Shown here: positions 23,339 through 30,595 of the stretch, one piece after another
Layout: each line of letters begins with the position of its first letter
Numbering within the stretch: the stretch's first letter is position 1
DNA from: Saccharothrix longispora
GTDB taxonomy: Bacteria > Actinomycetota > Actinomycetes > Mycobacteriales > Pseudonocardiaceae
Direction of reading: 5' to 3'
Length of the DNA stretch: 64,000 nucleotides
Assembly: GCF_030852425.1 (NCBI RefSeq)
Contig: NZ_NSDM01000011.1
Coordinates: 1 to 64,000 of the forward strand
Position numbers and translations under genes: made by a program
Notes under the pieces: generated by a model
Seen by the model: only the letters and a program-made list of their open reading frames with translations
What the model was told of the DNA's origin: nothing
The model's database searches: none

Positions 23339-24148
23339 GTGCGACTCGGTGTGAACGTCCCGAACTTCGGCCCCGGCACCTCACCGGAGGTGCTGCGGAG
23401 CTGGGCCCTGACCGTGGAGGGGCTGGGCTTCGACTCCCTGTTCCTGTCCGACCACGTGGTGATCACCCCCGACGTGGCCGAGCAGTACCCGGCGCCGTTC
23501 TACGAGCCGTTCACCGCGCTGGCGTGGCTCGCCGGGGTCACCTCGCGGCTGCGGCTCGGCACGAGCGTGGTGGTGCTGCCCTACCGGCACCCGCTGCTGG
23601 TGGCCCGGATGTCGGCCAACCTCGCGGACCTGTCCGGCGGACGGTTCGCGCTGGGCGTCGGCGTCGGCTGGGCGCGGCAGGAGTACGCCGCGCTGGGGGT
23701 GCCGTTCGAGGCGCGCGGCCGGCTCACGGACGAGGGGCTGGCGGTGGTGCGGGAGCACGCGCCGGACGTGCCCGTGTGGGTGGGCGGGCACTCCGACGCG
23801 GCGCTGCGGCGGGCCGTGCGGTTCGGCGACGCGTGGCACGGGCTGCGGTTGACGCCCGCCGCGTTCCGGGACGCGCTGGCGCGGCTGCGGGCGATCGCCG
23901 ACCGCGAGGAGCGGCCCGTGCCCGCGCCCGCCCCGCGCGTCCTGCTGAGGCTGGGGTCCGCGGTCGACGGGGAGCGGCGGCTGCTCGGCGAGGGTTCGAC
24001 CGGGCAGGTGGTGGACGACCTGGCGGCGCTGCTGGCCGCCGGGGCGGAGGAGGTGGTGCTGGACCCGTTCGTCGGCGACCCCGACGAGACCCGGCACCCG
24101 GAGGTCGCGTGGCAGGCGCTCGCGACCGTGCGGAAGGAGTTCGGATGA
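23339..24148 (+). CDS. LLM-class F420/flavin-dependent oxidoreductase
   Basis: A 269-residue luciferase-like monooxygenase-family protein: N-terminal strand RLGVNVPNFGPG, LGFDSLFLSDHVVI near 30, SRLRLGTSVVVLPYRHPL near 70, SGGRFALGVGVGW near 105 and DVPVWVGGHSDAALRRA near 150. These are TIM-barrel enzymes using F420 or FMN. Length is a little short because the usual insertion before VWVGG is reduced. GTG at 23339 begins the barrel's first strand. Its stop overlaps the start of the deaminase gene (ATGA), and the two are an operon divergent from the Lrp regulator. Confidence 0.87.
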   Translation: MRLGVNVPNFGPGTSPEVLRSWALTVEGLGFDSLFLSDHVVITPDVAEQYPAPFYEPFTALAWLAGVTSRLRLGTSVVVLPYRHPLLVARMSANLADLSGGRFALGVGVGWARQEYAALGVPFEARGRLTDEGLAVVREHAPDVPVWVGGHSDAALRRAVRFGDAWHGLRLTPAAFRDALARLRAIADREERPVPAPAPRVLLRLGSAVDGERRLLGEGSTGQVVDDLAALLAAGAEEVVLDPFVGDPDETRHPEVAWQALATVRKEFG

Positions 24149-24573
24149 GCCTGCGACGTGCGGTCGAGCTGGCGCGGGAGGCCCGTGCGTCGGGCAACCC
24201 GCCGTTCGGGTCGCTGCTGGTCGGCCCGGACGGCCGGGTGCTGGCCGAGGAGCGCAACACCAGCCTGGTGGACGACGACATCACCGCGCACCCGGAGCTG
24301 AAGCTGGCCCGGTGGGCGGCGCGTGAGCTGTCGCCGGAGGTCGCGGCGGGCACGACGATGTTCACCAGCTGCCAACCGTGCGGGATGTGCGCGGGCGCGA
24401 TCGAGCGCTCCGGGCTGGGCCGCGTGGTGTTCGCGCTGTCCGGCGCGCAGCTGGGCGCGCTCAAGCCCGGGGGCGGTTTCCCCGCCGTGCCGACCGAGGG
24501 GCCGGACGGGCACGGCGGGGCGGACGTGCTCGCCGAGGCGCGTGCCGCCGTCGAGGGCTACTACTACCGGTAG
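24145..24573 (+). CDS. Nucleoside/cytidine deaminase-like zinc protein
   Basis: A 142-residue CMP/dCMP deaminase-superfamily protein: NPPFGSLLV near residue 20, the first zinc motif as TAHPELKLA (HPE in place of the usual H-A-E) and the second as CQPCGMCAGAI (PCxxC). This spacing is seen in guanine and nucleoside deaminases. It is translationally coupled to the LLM oxidoreductase (ATGA overlap) and so may act on a common heterocyclic substrate. GGAAGGAG immediately precedes its ATG. Exact substrate unknown. Confidence 0.87.
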   Translation: MSLRRAVELAREARASGNPPFGSLLVGPDGRVLAEERNTSLVDDDITAHPELKLARWAARELSPEVAAGTTMFTSCQPCGMCAGAIERSGLGRVVFALSGAQLGALKPGGGFPAVPTEGPDGHGGADVLAEARAAVEGYYYR

Positions 24574-24697
24574 GTCGGGGGGGTCCGTCGGCCGGTTCGA
24601 CGCCGTGCGGGTGGGCCGTCCGGGGCAGCCGTCCACGCAACTGCTTCGTACGCGTCCGGGGTTCACAGAAGGTGTCCGGTTCGCTACCTTGGGGAAC

Positions 24698-24711
24698 TGG
24701 GAGCGCTCCCA
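24698..24711. promoter_or_regulatory. CebR-type operator upstream of the LPMO gene
   Basis: Perfect TGGGAGCGCTCCCA, ending 36 bp upstream of the LPMO start codon. The position suits direct repression by a CebR/LacI-type protein released by cellobiose. Confidence 0.85.
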
Positions 24712-24747
24712 GTCCGGTAGTCGGTACATCCTCAACGTGGAGGACTC

Positions 24748-25419
24748 ATGACCTTCAGACGCGGTCTCCGCACGGTGCTCGGCGTCTTCACCTCGGTCCT
24801 GGCGGTCCTCGCCGCCACCGTCGTGGCCCTCATCGGCACAACCGGCGTCGCCAGTGCGCACGGGTCGGTGACCGACCCGCCGTCGCGCAACTACGGTTGT
24901 TGGCAGCGCTGGGGCAGCGACCACCTGAACCCGAACATGGGCCAGACGGACCCCATGTGCGCCCAGGCGTGGAAGGCCGACCCCAACGCGATGTGGAACT
25001 GGAACGGCCTGTACCGCAACGGTGTCGGGGGCAACCACCAGGGCGCCCTGCCGAACGGCCAGCTGTGCAGCGGCGGTCTCGCCGAGAGCGGCCGGTACCG
25101 GGCGCTCGACACGGTGGGCGCGTGGAACACCACCACGAAGCCGCGCCAGTTCACGCTCACCATCACGGACCAGGCGAAGCACGGTGCGGACTACCTCCGC
25201 ATCTACATCACCCGCCAGGGCGTCAACACGGCCACCCAGCCGCTGCGCTGGAGCGACCTGGAGCTCGTGACCTCCACCGGTCGCTACGGCACCACGGGCC
25301 TGTACCAGGCCCAGGTCAACGCGGGCAGCCGCACCGGCCGGCACGTGGTGTTCACGATCTGGCAGGCGAGCCACATGGACCAGGCGTACTACCTCTGCAG
25401 CGACGTCGTGTTCCAGTAG
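24748..25419 (+). CDS. Secreted lytic polysaccharide monooxygenase (AA10), single domain
   Basis: A 223-residue copper enzyme. The signal peptide ends ASA-HGSV, so His38 becomes the N-terminal copper ligand; His145 (DQAKHGADYL) completes the histidine brace and Phe222 (SDVVF) is the axial residue. Conserved AA10 features include CWQRWGSDH, MWNWNGLYRNGVGGNH, GQLCSGG and WQASHMDQAYYLC. There is no CBM. The overall pattern resembles single-domain streptomycete AA10 enzymes characterised as chitin-active C1 oxidisers, while the upstream operator is the cellobiose-type box. It is ended by the hairpin at 25474-25516. Confidence 0.93.
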   Translation: MTFRRGLRTVLGVFTSVLAVLAATVVALIGTTGVASAHGSVTDPPSRNYGCWQRWGSDHLNPNMGQTDPMCAQAWKADPNAMWNWNGLYRNGVGGNHQGALPNGQLCSGGLAESGRYRALDTVGAWNTTTKPRQFTLTITDQAKHGADYLRIYITRQGVNTATQPLRWSDLELVTSTGRYGTTGLYQAQVNAGSRTGRHVVFTIWQASHMDQAYYLCSDVVFQ

Positions 25420-25446
25420 GCGGCGGCTCGTCACCCGGAACGGTCC

Positions 25447-25516
25447 CGCGCACGGGGTCGCGCACGGGGTCGCGCACGGGGTCGCGGTGGTGCCCCCGAC
25501 CACCGCGACCCCGTGC
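25447..25516. terminator. Tandem 12-bp repeat leading into a bidirectional terminator hairpin
   Basis: CGCGCACGGGGT occurs three times in tandem at 25447-25458, 25459-25470 and 25471-25482. The last copy feeds a hairpin with 17-bp arms GCACGGGGTCGCGGTGG (25474-25490) and its complement (25500-25516). It separates the convergent LPMO and manA genes. The repeat is probably slippage amplification of one hairpin arm. Confidence 0.75.
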
Positions 25517-25529
25517 GGCACGCCGGGGG

Positions 25530-26627
25530 TCACCCGCCGACGGTGGCCCAGAACGCCTCGCCGTCACCGGTCACCGACGCCGCGTTCGCCGGGTCGTGCG
25601 GCAGGAACGCCGACTCGCCGCCGCGCAGCACGACCGACTCGCCGTCTCGGGCGACCACGACGGAACCGCCGGTGCACAGCAGGAGTTGCGGCCCGTCGCC
25701 GGGCAGCACGGCCCCGGCGCGCACCGCGTGCAGCCGGAACTCCGGGTCCGGTGTGCGGTAGGTCCTCAGTGGACCGTCCACCTCGACGACCGGCGCCTCC
25801 GCCGGACCGGAGCGGTGGTCGAGCAGCGACAGCACGCCGGGCACGTCGACGGCCTTGGGCGTGAGACCCGCGCGCAGCACGTTGTCCGAGTTGGCCATCA
25901 GCTCCACGCCGACACCGCGCAGGTGGGCGTGCAGGACGCCCGGGCGCACGTACACGGCCTGCCCCGGCTCCAGCACCACCGCGTTCAGCAGCAGGGCCGC
26001 GACCACGCCCGCGTCCGCCGGGTGGACCCGCGCCAGGTCCGCGACGTGCCGGAGCGCGGGCACGCCCGCCGCCGCCCGCGCCACCTCGTCGACCACGGCG
26101 CCGCCCTCGCGCAGCGCCCAGCGCAGCGCGCCCGCGGTGTCGCCCGCGGCCAGCGCGGCGCGCATCGGGTCGAGCCCGGGGACGCCCAGCTCGCGCAGCA
26201 GCGCCCGCGTCGCGGCGGGGTCGCGGAAGCCGGACAGCGTCTCGAAGTCGGTGAGCGCCACCAGCACCTCGGGCTTGCCGCGGTCGTCGCGGTAGCCGTG
26301 CTCGGCGAACCCGGTCCGGGCCCGCTCGCGGTCCGGGTGCACCTGGAGCGACAGCGGCGCGTCGACGGCCAGCACCTTCAGCAGGAACGGCAGCCGGGGA
26401 CCGAACGCGGCCAGGCTCGCCGGCCCGAGCAGGCCGGCCGGGTTGGCGGCGAGGTGGGCGTCGAGCGGCACGCCGCAGCCCGCCAGTCGAGACGGGTCGT
26501 CGGGGTGCGCGCCGACCCACAGCTCCGCCTGGGGCGTCGGGCTCGGCGACGGCTCGCCGCGCATCTCCGCGAGCGCGGTCCGCGAGCCCCAGTGGTACTC
26601 GCGCACGACGGCGTCCAGCTTGCGCAC
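25530..26627 (-). CDS. manA: Mannose-6-phosphate isomerase, class I
   Basis: A 365-residue zinc cupin enzyme interconverting mannose-6-P and fructose-6-P. It starts RKLDAVVREYHWGSRTALAE and shows the zinc-binding LQVHPDRERA, KPEVLVAL and GVLHAHLRGVGVELM segments, followed by SDNVLRAGLTPK with the catalytic-pocket Arg/Lys. GTG 26627 is selected because GGGGGAG sits 5 nt upstream; a GTG at 26642 is the alternative. It lies 16 bp downstream of the ROK kinase on the same strand, giving a two-gene unit that channels mannose through mannose-6-P into glycolysis, and is next to the mannoside locus. Confidence 0.93.
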   Translation of the reverse strand: MRKLDAVVREYHWGSRTALAEMRGEPSPSPTPQAELWVGAHPDDPSRLAGCGVPLDAHLAANPAGLLGPASLAAFGPRLPFLLKVLAVDAPLSLQVHPDRERARTGFAEHGYRDDRGKPEVLVALTDFETLSGFRDPAATRALLRELGVPGLDPMRAALAAGDTAGALRWALREGGAVVDEVARAAAGVPALRHVADLARVHPADAGVVAALLLNAVVLEPGQAVYVRPGVLHAHLRGVGVELMANSDNVLRAGLTPKAVDVPGVLSLLDHRSGPAEAPVVEVDGPLRTYRTPDPEFRLHAVRAGAVLPGDGPQLLLCTGGSVVVARDGESVVLRGGESAFLPHDPANAASVTGDGEAFWATVGG

Positions 26628-26643
26628 GGCACTCCCCCGCACG

Positions 26644-27606
26644 TCAGATCCCGACCGGCAGCGACGGGGCCCGGTCGCCCGCGAGCAGCGCGGCGGCGCC
26701 GATCAGCCCCGAGTCCACGCCCAGCGTCGCCGGTCGGACCTCGACCCGGCGCATGAAGTCCAGCCCCGAGTAGGCGGCCAGCGGTTCGACCACGGCGGGT
26801 TCGAGCAGGTCCCAGGCCTGCGCCACGCCGCCGCCGATCACCACCCGGTCGATCTCGCACAGCGCCGAGGCCACCGTGACGACGCGGGCGACCGCCTCGC
26901 CGGACCTCCGGAACGCCGCCCGCGCGGTGGGGTCGCCCGCCCGCGCCGACGCCGCGAGCGCGACGCCGTCGGCCGTGCCGCCGAGCGGCCGCCACCCCTG
27001 CTCCAGCGCCCAGCGCACCATCGCCGGGCCGCTGGCGACGGCCTCCGAGCAGCCCTGCGCGCCGCACCCGCACAGCGGCCCGGCGGGGTCGACCACGAAG
27101 TGGCCGACGTGCCCGGCGTTGCCCGTGGTGCCGAAGTGGGGCCGGCCGTCGAACACGAACCCGCCGCCGACGCCGGTGGACACGACCATGCCGAGCAGGC
27201 ACGCGCTGCCGCGCCCGGTGCCGTGGTGGTACTCGGCGAGCGCCATGCACAGCGCGTCGCCGCCGAGCCGCACCGGCAGGCCGGGGAGGAGTCCGGCGAC
27301 GTGCGCGGTGACGGGGAAGTCGCGCCAGCCGGGGATGTTGACCGGGCTGACGGTGCCCGCGCGCAGGTCCATCGGCGCCGCCGAGGCGATGCCGACGCCC
27401 AGGAGTTCGCGCCCCAGCACGGCGGCGCGGTCGGCCACCTCGGTCACGACCCCCGCGAGCGCCCGCCAGACGGTCCCCGCGTCACCGGCGGGCGTCGGCG
27501 CGGTGCGGCGGGCGAGCACGGTGCCGTCCGGCCCGACCAGGGCCGCCGCGAGCTTCGTGCCGCCGATGTCGAGGGCGACCGCGACGGGATCGGGTGCGTG
27601 GCACAT
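26644..27606 (-). CDS. ROK-family sugar kinase (glucokinase/mannokinase/fructokinase type)
   Basis: A 320-residue ROK kinase with the ATP-binding ALDIGGTKLAAAL near residue 10, LGGDALCMALAEYHHG near 120, GTTGNAGHVGH near 162 and the zinc motif CGCGAQGCSE near 180. There is no N-terminal HTH, so it is an enzyme and not a repressor. Position directly before manA suggests it phosphorylates mannose or a similar hexose in the cytoplasm. The start ATG abuts a 31-bp near-palindrome that likely serves as its operator. Confidence 0.88.
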   Translation of the reverse strand: MCHAPDPVAVALDIGGTKLAAALVGPDGTVLARRTAPTPAGDAGTVWRALAGVVTEVADRAAVLGRELLGVGIASAAPMDLRAGTVSPVNIPGWRDFPVTAHVAGLLPGLPVRLGGDALCMALAEYHHGTGRGSACLLGMVVSTGVGGGFVFDGRPHFGTTGNAGHVGHFVVDPAGPLCGCGAQGCSEAVASGPAMVRWALEQGWRPLGGTADGVALAASARAGDPTARAAFRRSGEAVARVVTVASALCEIDRVVIGGGVAQAWDLLEPAVVEPLAAYSGLDFMRRVEVRPATLGVDSGLIGAAALLAGDRAPSLPVGI

Positions 27607-27637
27607 GGAACTTAGTTAAGCGGTTAAGTAAAGTTCC
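27607..27637. promoter_or_regulatory. AT-rich palindrome at the start of the ROK kinase gene
   Basis: The arms GGAACTT and AAGTTCC enclose TTAGTTAAGCGGTTAAGTAA-like sequence; inner TTAA blocks are also symmetric. It abuts the start codon, where a bound protein would block transcription or translation initiation. TTAAGTAA-type cores recur at 33160 and 44014. A ROK or LacI protein is the likely ligand. Confidence 0.6.
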
Positions 27638-27739
27638 GTCAAGGGCGTTGCGGCTCGTCCTCCGACCGCACCCCCCGCACCCGCTCCGCGCCGTCGCGGT
27701 CCACTCCGGACACACGGCCGCCGGGTCACCGCCCCCGGC

Positions 27740-28747
27740 TCACCCGGTGCCCGGCACGCGCACCTCGACGCGGGCGCCGCCCCGTTCGAGGCTGTCCCAG
27801 GCCGCCAGCAGCACGGCCACCGTGCCCAGGTTCGCCCGGCCGGACAGGGACGACGCCCGGCCCTCGTGGACGGCGTCCGCGAAGTCCCGCACCACGGCCA
27901 CGCGGTCGCCCACGCCCGCCTTCGACGGCGGGGCGTCCACCGGCACGGTCTCCGGCGGCAGGCCGGCCCGGTGCACCGTCACGCGGGACAGGTTGACCAG
28001 GCTCTCCCCCGACCACTCCACCGCGCCGCCGTCGCCCTCGATCACCCACTCGCCGGACCACGGCGTGGTGGTCGCCTGGCTGCTGGTCGACGCGCTGTAC
28101 TCGACCAGCGCGCCACCGACCAGCTCCAGGGTCGCGGAGAACGACGACAGCAGCGCGTCCGGGTCCTGACCGCGCCGCCAGCGGTGGGCGGTGACCGCGA
28201 CGACCTCGGCCAGCAGGTGCCTGACCAGGTCGAAGTGGTGCGCGGCCAACTGGTGCAGGACCGAGGTGTCCGGTGACGGCCCGAGCGCCTGGAAGCGGTG
28301 GTCGCGCCGGAACGACACGCGGGCGTTGCGGACCTGCCCGACGTGCGCCAGCGCCTCCTTCGCGACCGCGACCGCCGGGAAGAAGCGGTGGTTCTGGGAC
28401 ACCAGCAGGACCAGGCCGCGCGACTCGGCCAGCTCGACCAGCTCCACCGCCTCGGCCGGGTCCAGCGTGAACGGCTTCTCCAGCAGCACGTGCCTGCCCG
28501 CCTCCAGGGCGGTCCGCGCCAGCGGGCCGTGCGCGCCCAGGGAGGTGGTGACCAGGACCGCGTCGAAGTCGGCCGACCAGTCGACGGCGGCCGACGCCGG
28601 GGCGCCGGTCAGCGCGGTGAACTCCGCGCGCCGCAACGGGTCGGTGTCCACGAAGCCGACCGCGGCCAGCTCCGGCGCCTCGGGCAGGACGCGCACCGCC
28701 CAGTCGGTGCCCCACGCGCCCAGTCCTACCTGGACGGTCCTGATCAC
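27740..28747 (-). CDS. Gfo/Idh/MocA-family oxidoreductase
   Basis: A 335-residue NAD(P)-dependent sugar oxidoreductase: N-terminal Rossmann start TVQVGLGAWGTDWAV, the EKP motif in HVLLEKPFTLD near 95, QNHRFFPAV near 120 and a C-terminal alpha/beta domain. Family members oxidise or epimerise pyranosides, including release of sugars by redox-assisted glycosidic cleavage. It is the last gene of a leftward unit of GH2 mannosidase, LacI-like sensor, aldo/keto reductase and this enzyme, so it probably processes a sugar from mannan breakdown. 10 bp separate it from the upstream reductase gene. Confidence 0.87.
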   Translation of the reverse strand: MIRTVQVGLGAWGTDWAVRVLPEAPELAAVGFVDTDPLRRAEFTALTGAPASAAVDWSADFDAVLVTTSLGAHGPLARTALEAGRHVLLEKPFTLDPAEAVELVELAESRGLVLLVSQNHRFFPAVAVAKEALAHVGQVRNARVSFRRDHRFQALGPSPDTSVLHQLAAHHFDLVRHLLAEVVAVTAHRWRRGQDPDALLSSFSATLELVGGALVEYSASTSSQATTTPWSGEWVIEGDGGAVEWSGESLVNLSRVTVHRAGLPPETVPVDAPPSKAGVGDRVAVVRDFADAVHEGRASSLSGRANLGTVAVLLAAWDSLERGGARVEVRVPGTG

Positions 28748-28757
28748 CGCTCCGCCG

Positions 28758-29738
28758 TCACAGGTGGCGCTCGATCTCGGCCAGTTCGTCGTCCGTGAAG
28801 TCCAACCGCGCGGTCGCCGCCACGTTGTCCTCCAGCTGCCGCACGCTCGACGCGCCCACCAGCGCGGAGGTGACGTTGCGCAGCACCCACGCGATGGCGA
28901 GCTGCGCCAGCGTCTGACCGCGCCCCTCGGCGACGGCGTTCAGGGCCCGCACCTTCGCCAGCGTCGCCTCGTCGAGCCGGTCGGCGGCGAGGAACGGCGA
29001 CGAGCCGGCCGCGCGGGAGTCCGCGGGGATGCCGTGGAGGTAGCGGTCGGTCAGCACGCCCTGCGCCAGCGGCGAGAACGCGATGCTGCCCGCGCCCACC
29101 TCGGCCAGCACGTCCAGCAGGCCGTCCTCGACCCACCGGTTGAACATCGAGTACGACGGCTGGTGGATCAGCAGCGGCGTGCCCAGCCCGCGCAGCACCG
29201 CCGCGGCCTCGCGGGTCTGCTCGGCCGAGTAGTTGGAGATGCCGGCGTAGAGCGCCTTGCCGGAGCGGACGGCGTGGTCGAGCGCGCCCATCGTCTCCTC
29301 GATCGGCGTGTCCGGGTCCGGCCGGTGGTGGTAGAAGACGTCCACGTGGTCGAGGCCGAGCCGGCGCAGCGACCGGTCCAGCGAGGACAGCAGGTGCTTG
29401 CGGGAGCCCCACTCGCCGTACGGGCCCTCCCACATGTCGTACCCGGCCTTGGTGGAGACCAGGATCTCGTCCCGGTGCGCCGCGAGGTCCAGGGCGAACA
29501 GCCGGCCGAAGTTCTCCTCCGCGCTGCCGGGCGGCGGGCCGTAGTTGTTCGCCAGGTCGAAGTGCGTCACGCCCAGGTCGAACGCCCGGCGCAGGATCGC
29601 GCGCTGGCCGTCCAGCGCCTTGTCGTGGCCGAAGTTGTGCCACAGGCCCAGGGACACGGCGGGCAGCTTCAGCCCGCTGCGGCCGGACCGGCGGTAGGGC
29701 ATGGACTCGTAGCGGTCGGCGGCGGGCTGGTGGGTCAT
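28758..29738 (-). CDS. Aldo/keto reductase (YghZ/GpR-like)
   Basis: A 326-residue AKR with the catalytic tetrad: Asp in VTHFDLANNYG, Tyr in NNYGPPPG, Lys in STKAGYDMW and His in VFYHHRPD. SMFNRWVEDGLLDVL and the overall motif order match the L-glyceraldehyde-3-phosphate reductase (YghZ) branch. ATG 29738 overlaps the stop of the LacI-like gene (ATGA), with a GGGGAG site upstream. It is part of the mannosidase operon and may detoxify or reduce sugar-derived aldehydes. Confidence 0.88.
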   Translation of the reverse strand: MTHQPAADRYESMPYRRSGRSGLKLPAVSLGLWHNFGHDKALDGQRAILRRAFDLGVTHFDLANNYGPPPGSAEENFGRLFALDLAAHRDEILVSTKAGYDMWEGPYGEWGSRKHLLSSLDRSLRRLGLDHVDVFYHHRPDPDTPIEETMGALDHAVRSGKALYAGISNYSAEQTREAAAVLRGLGTPLLIHQPSYSMFNRWVEDGLLDVLAEVGAGSIAFSPLAQGVLTDRYLHGIPADSRAAGSSPFLAADRLDEATLAKVRALNAVAEGRGQTLAQLAIAWVLRNVTSALVGASSVRQLEDNVAATARLDFTDDELAEIERHL

Positions 29739-30595
29739 GGTCTCCCCTGGTGCGGTGCGGCCGTGCTGGCGCGCGGGACGAGCGTCGCGGTGGGCGACCA
29801 GCGCTCGGCGACGTCGCCGCCGCCGACCAGCTCCAGCACCGATTCCGCGACGGTGACGCCGAACTGGTGCACGTCCACGCTCATGGTGGTGAGCGCGGGC
29901 GACGCCAGCCGGCACAGCGACGAGTCGTCCCAGGCGACGAGGCTGAGCCGCTCGGGCACGGCGAAGCCCAGTTCCTTGGCGACGCCCAGGCCGGCCACGG
30001 CCATCACGTCGTTGTCGTAGAGGATCGCGGTGGGCGGCTCGGCGGCGTCGAGCAGGGTCGCGGTGAGCTTCGCCCCGGACTCCTCGGAGTAGTCGCCCTC
30101 CAGCACGACGGGCTCGACGTCCGCCCGCGCGCACCCCTCCAGGAGCGCGGCGGTGCGCGCCCTGGTGTGCAGCAGGGTCTCCGGGCCGGTGACCCGGGCG
30201 ATCCGCCGGTGGCCCAGCTCCAGCAGGTACGCGAGGGCCTCGCGGACCGGTCCGGCGTCGTCCGAGCGGACGGCGGGCACGGCGAGCTCGTCCGGTTCGC
30301 CGACGAACAGCGCGGGCAGGCCCATCTCCCGCAGGACGGCCGGGCGGTGGTCGTCGACGGTGCGGTTCACGACCACCACCGCGTCGACCACGCCGCCCGC
30401 CGCCCACCGGCGGTAGGCGGCGATCTCGGCGTCCTCGGTGCCCACGACGTGCAGCAGGACGGAGCGGTCGTCCTCCGCCAGCCGTTCCTCGATGCCCGCG
30501 ATGAACTCCATGAAGAACGGCTCCGCGCCCAGCAGCCGCGCGGGGCGGGCCAGGACGAGGCCGACCGAACGGGTGGAGGCGGAGCCGGTGGTCAC
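29735..30595 (-). CDS. LacI-family ligand-binding domain protein without HTH
   Basis: A 286-residue protein that begins within the LacI/PBP1-like sugar-binding fold: SVGLVLARPARLLGAEPFF at residues 10-28, LGHRRIARVTGP near 130, AILYDNDVMAVAGLGVAKEL near 185 and LSLVAWDDSSLCRLASPALT near 210. A LacI repressor is normally about 335-345 residues with about 60 N-terminal residues of HTH and hinge; here only about 10 residues precede the fold. The GTG start overlaps the GH2 stop (GTGA), and the upstream DNA codes for GH2, so no hidden HTH exists. There is no signal peptide, so it should stay in the cytoplasm. Confidence 0.85.
   Translation of the reverse strand: MTTGSASTRSVGLVLARPARLLGAEPFFMEFIAGIEERLAEDDRSVLLHVVGTEDAEIAAYRRWAAGGVVDAVVVVNRTVDDHRPAVLREMGLPALFVGEPDELAVPAVRSDDAGPVREALAYLLELGHRRIARVTGPETLLHTRARTAALLEGCARADVEPVVLEGDYSEESGAKLTATLLDAAEPPTAILYDNDVMAVAGLGVAKELGFAVPERLSLVAWDDSSLCRLASPALTTMSVDVHQFGVTVAESVLELVGGGDVAERWSPTATLVPRASTAAPHQGRP

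Noticed and set aside
25447-25482. Possible CRISPR-like repeat
   Set aside because: Only three 12-bp copies with no spacers, part of a terminator hairpin.
26378-27250. Alternative minus-strand frame across manA and the ROK kinase
   Set aside because: Arg/Gly-rich with no motifs; both real enzymes keep full motif sets in their own frames.
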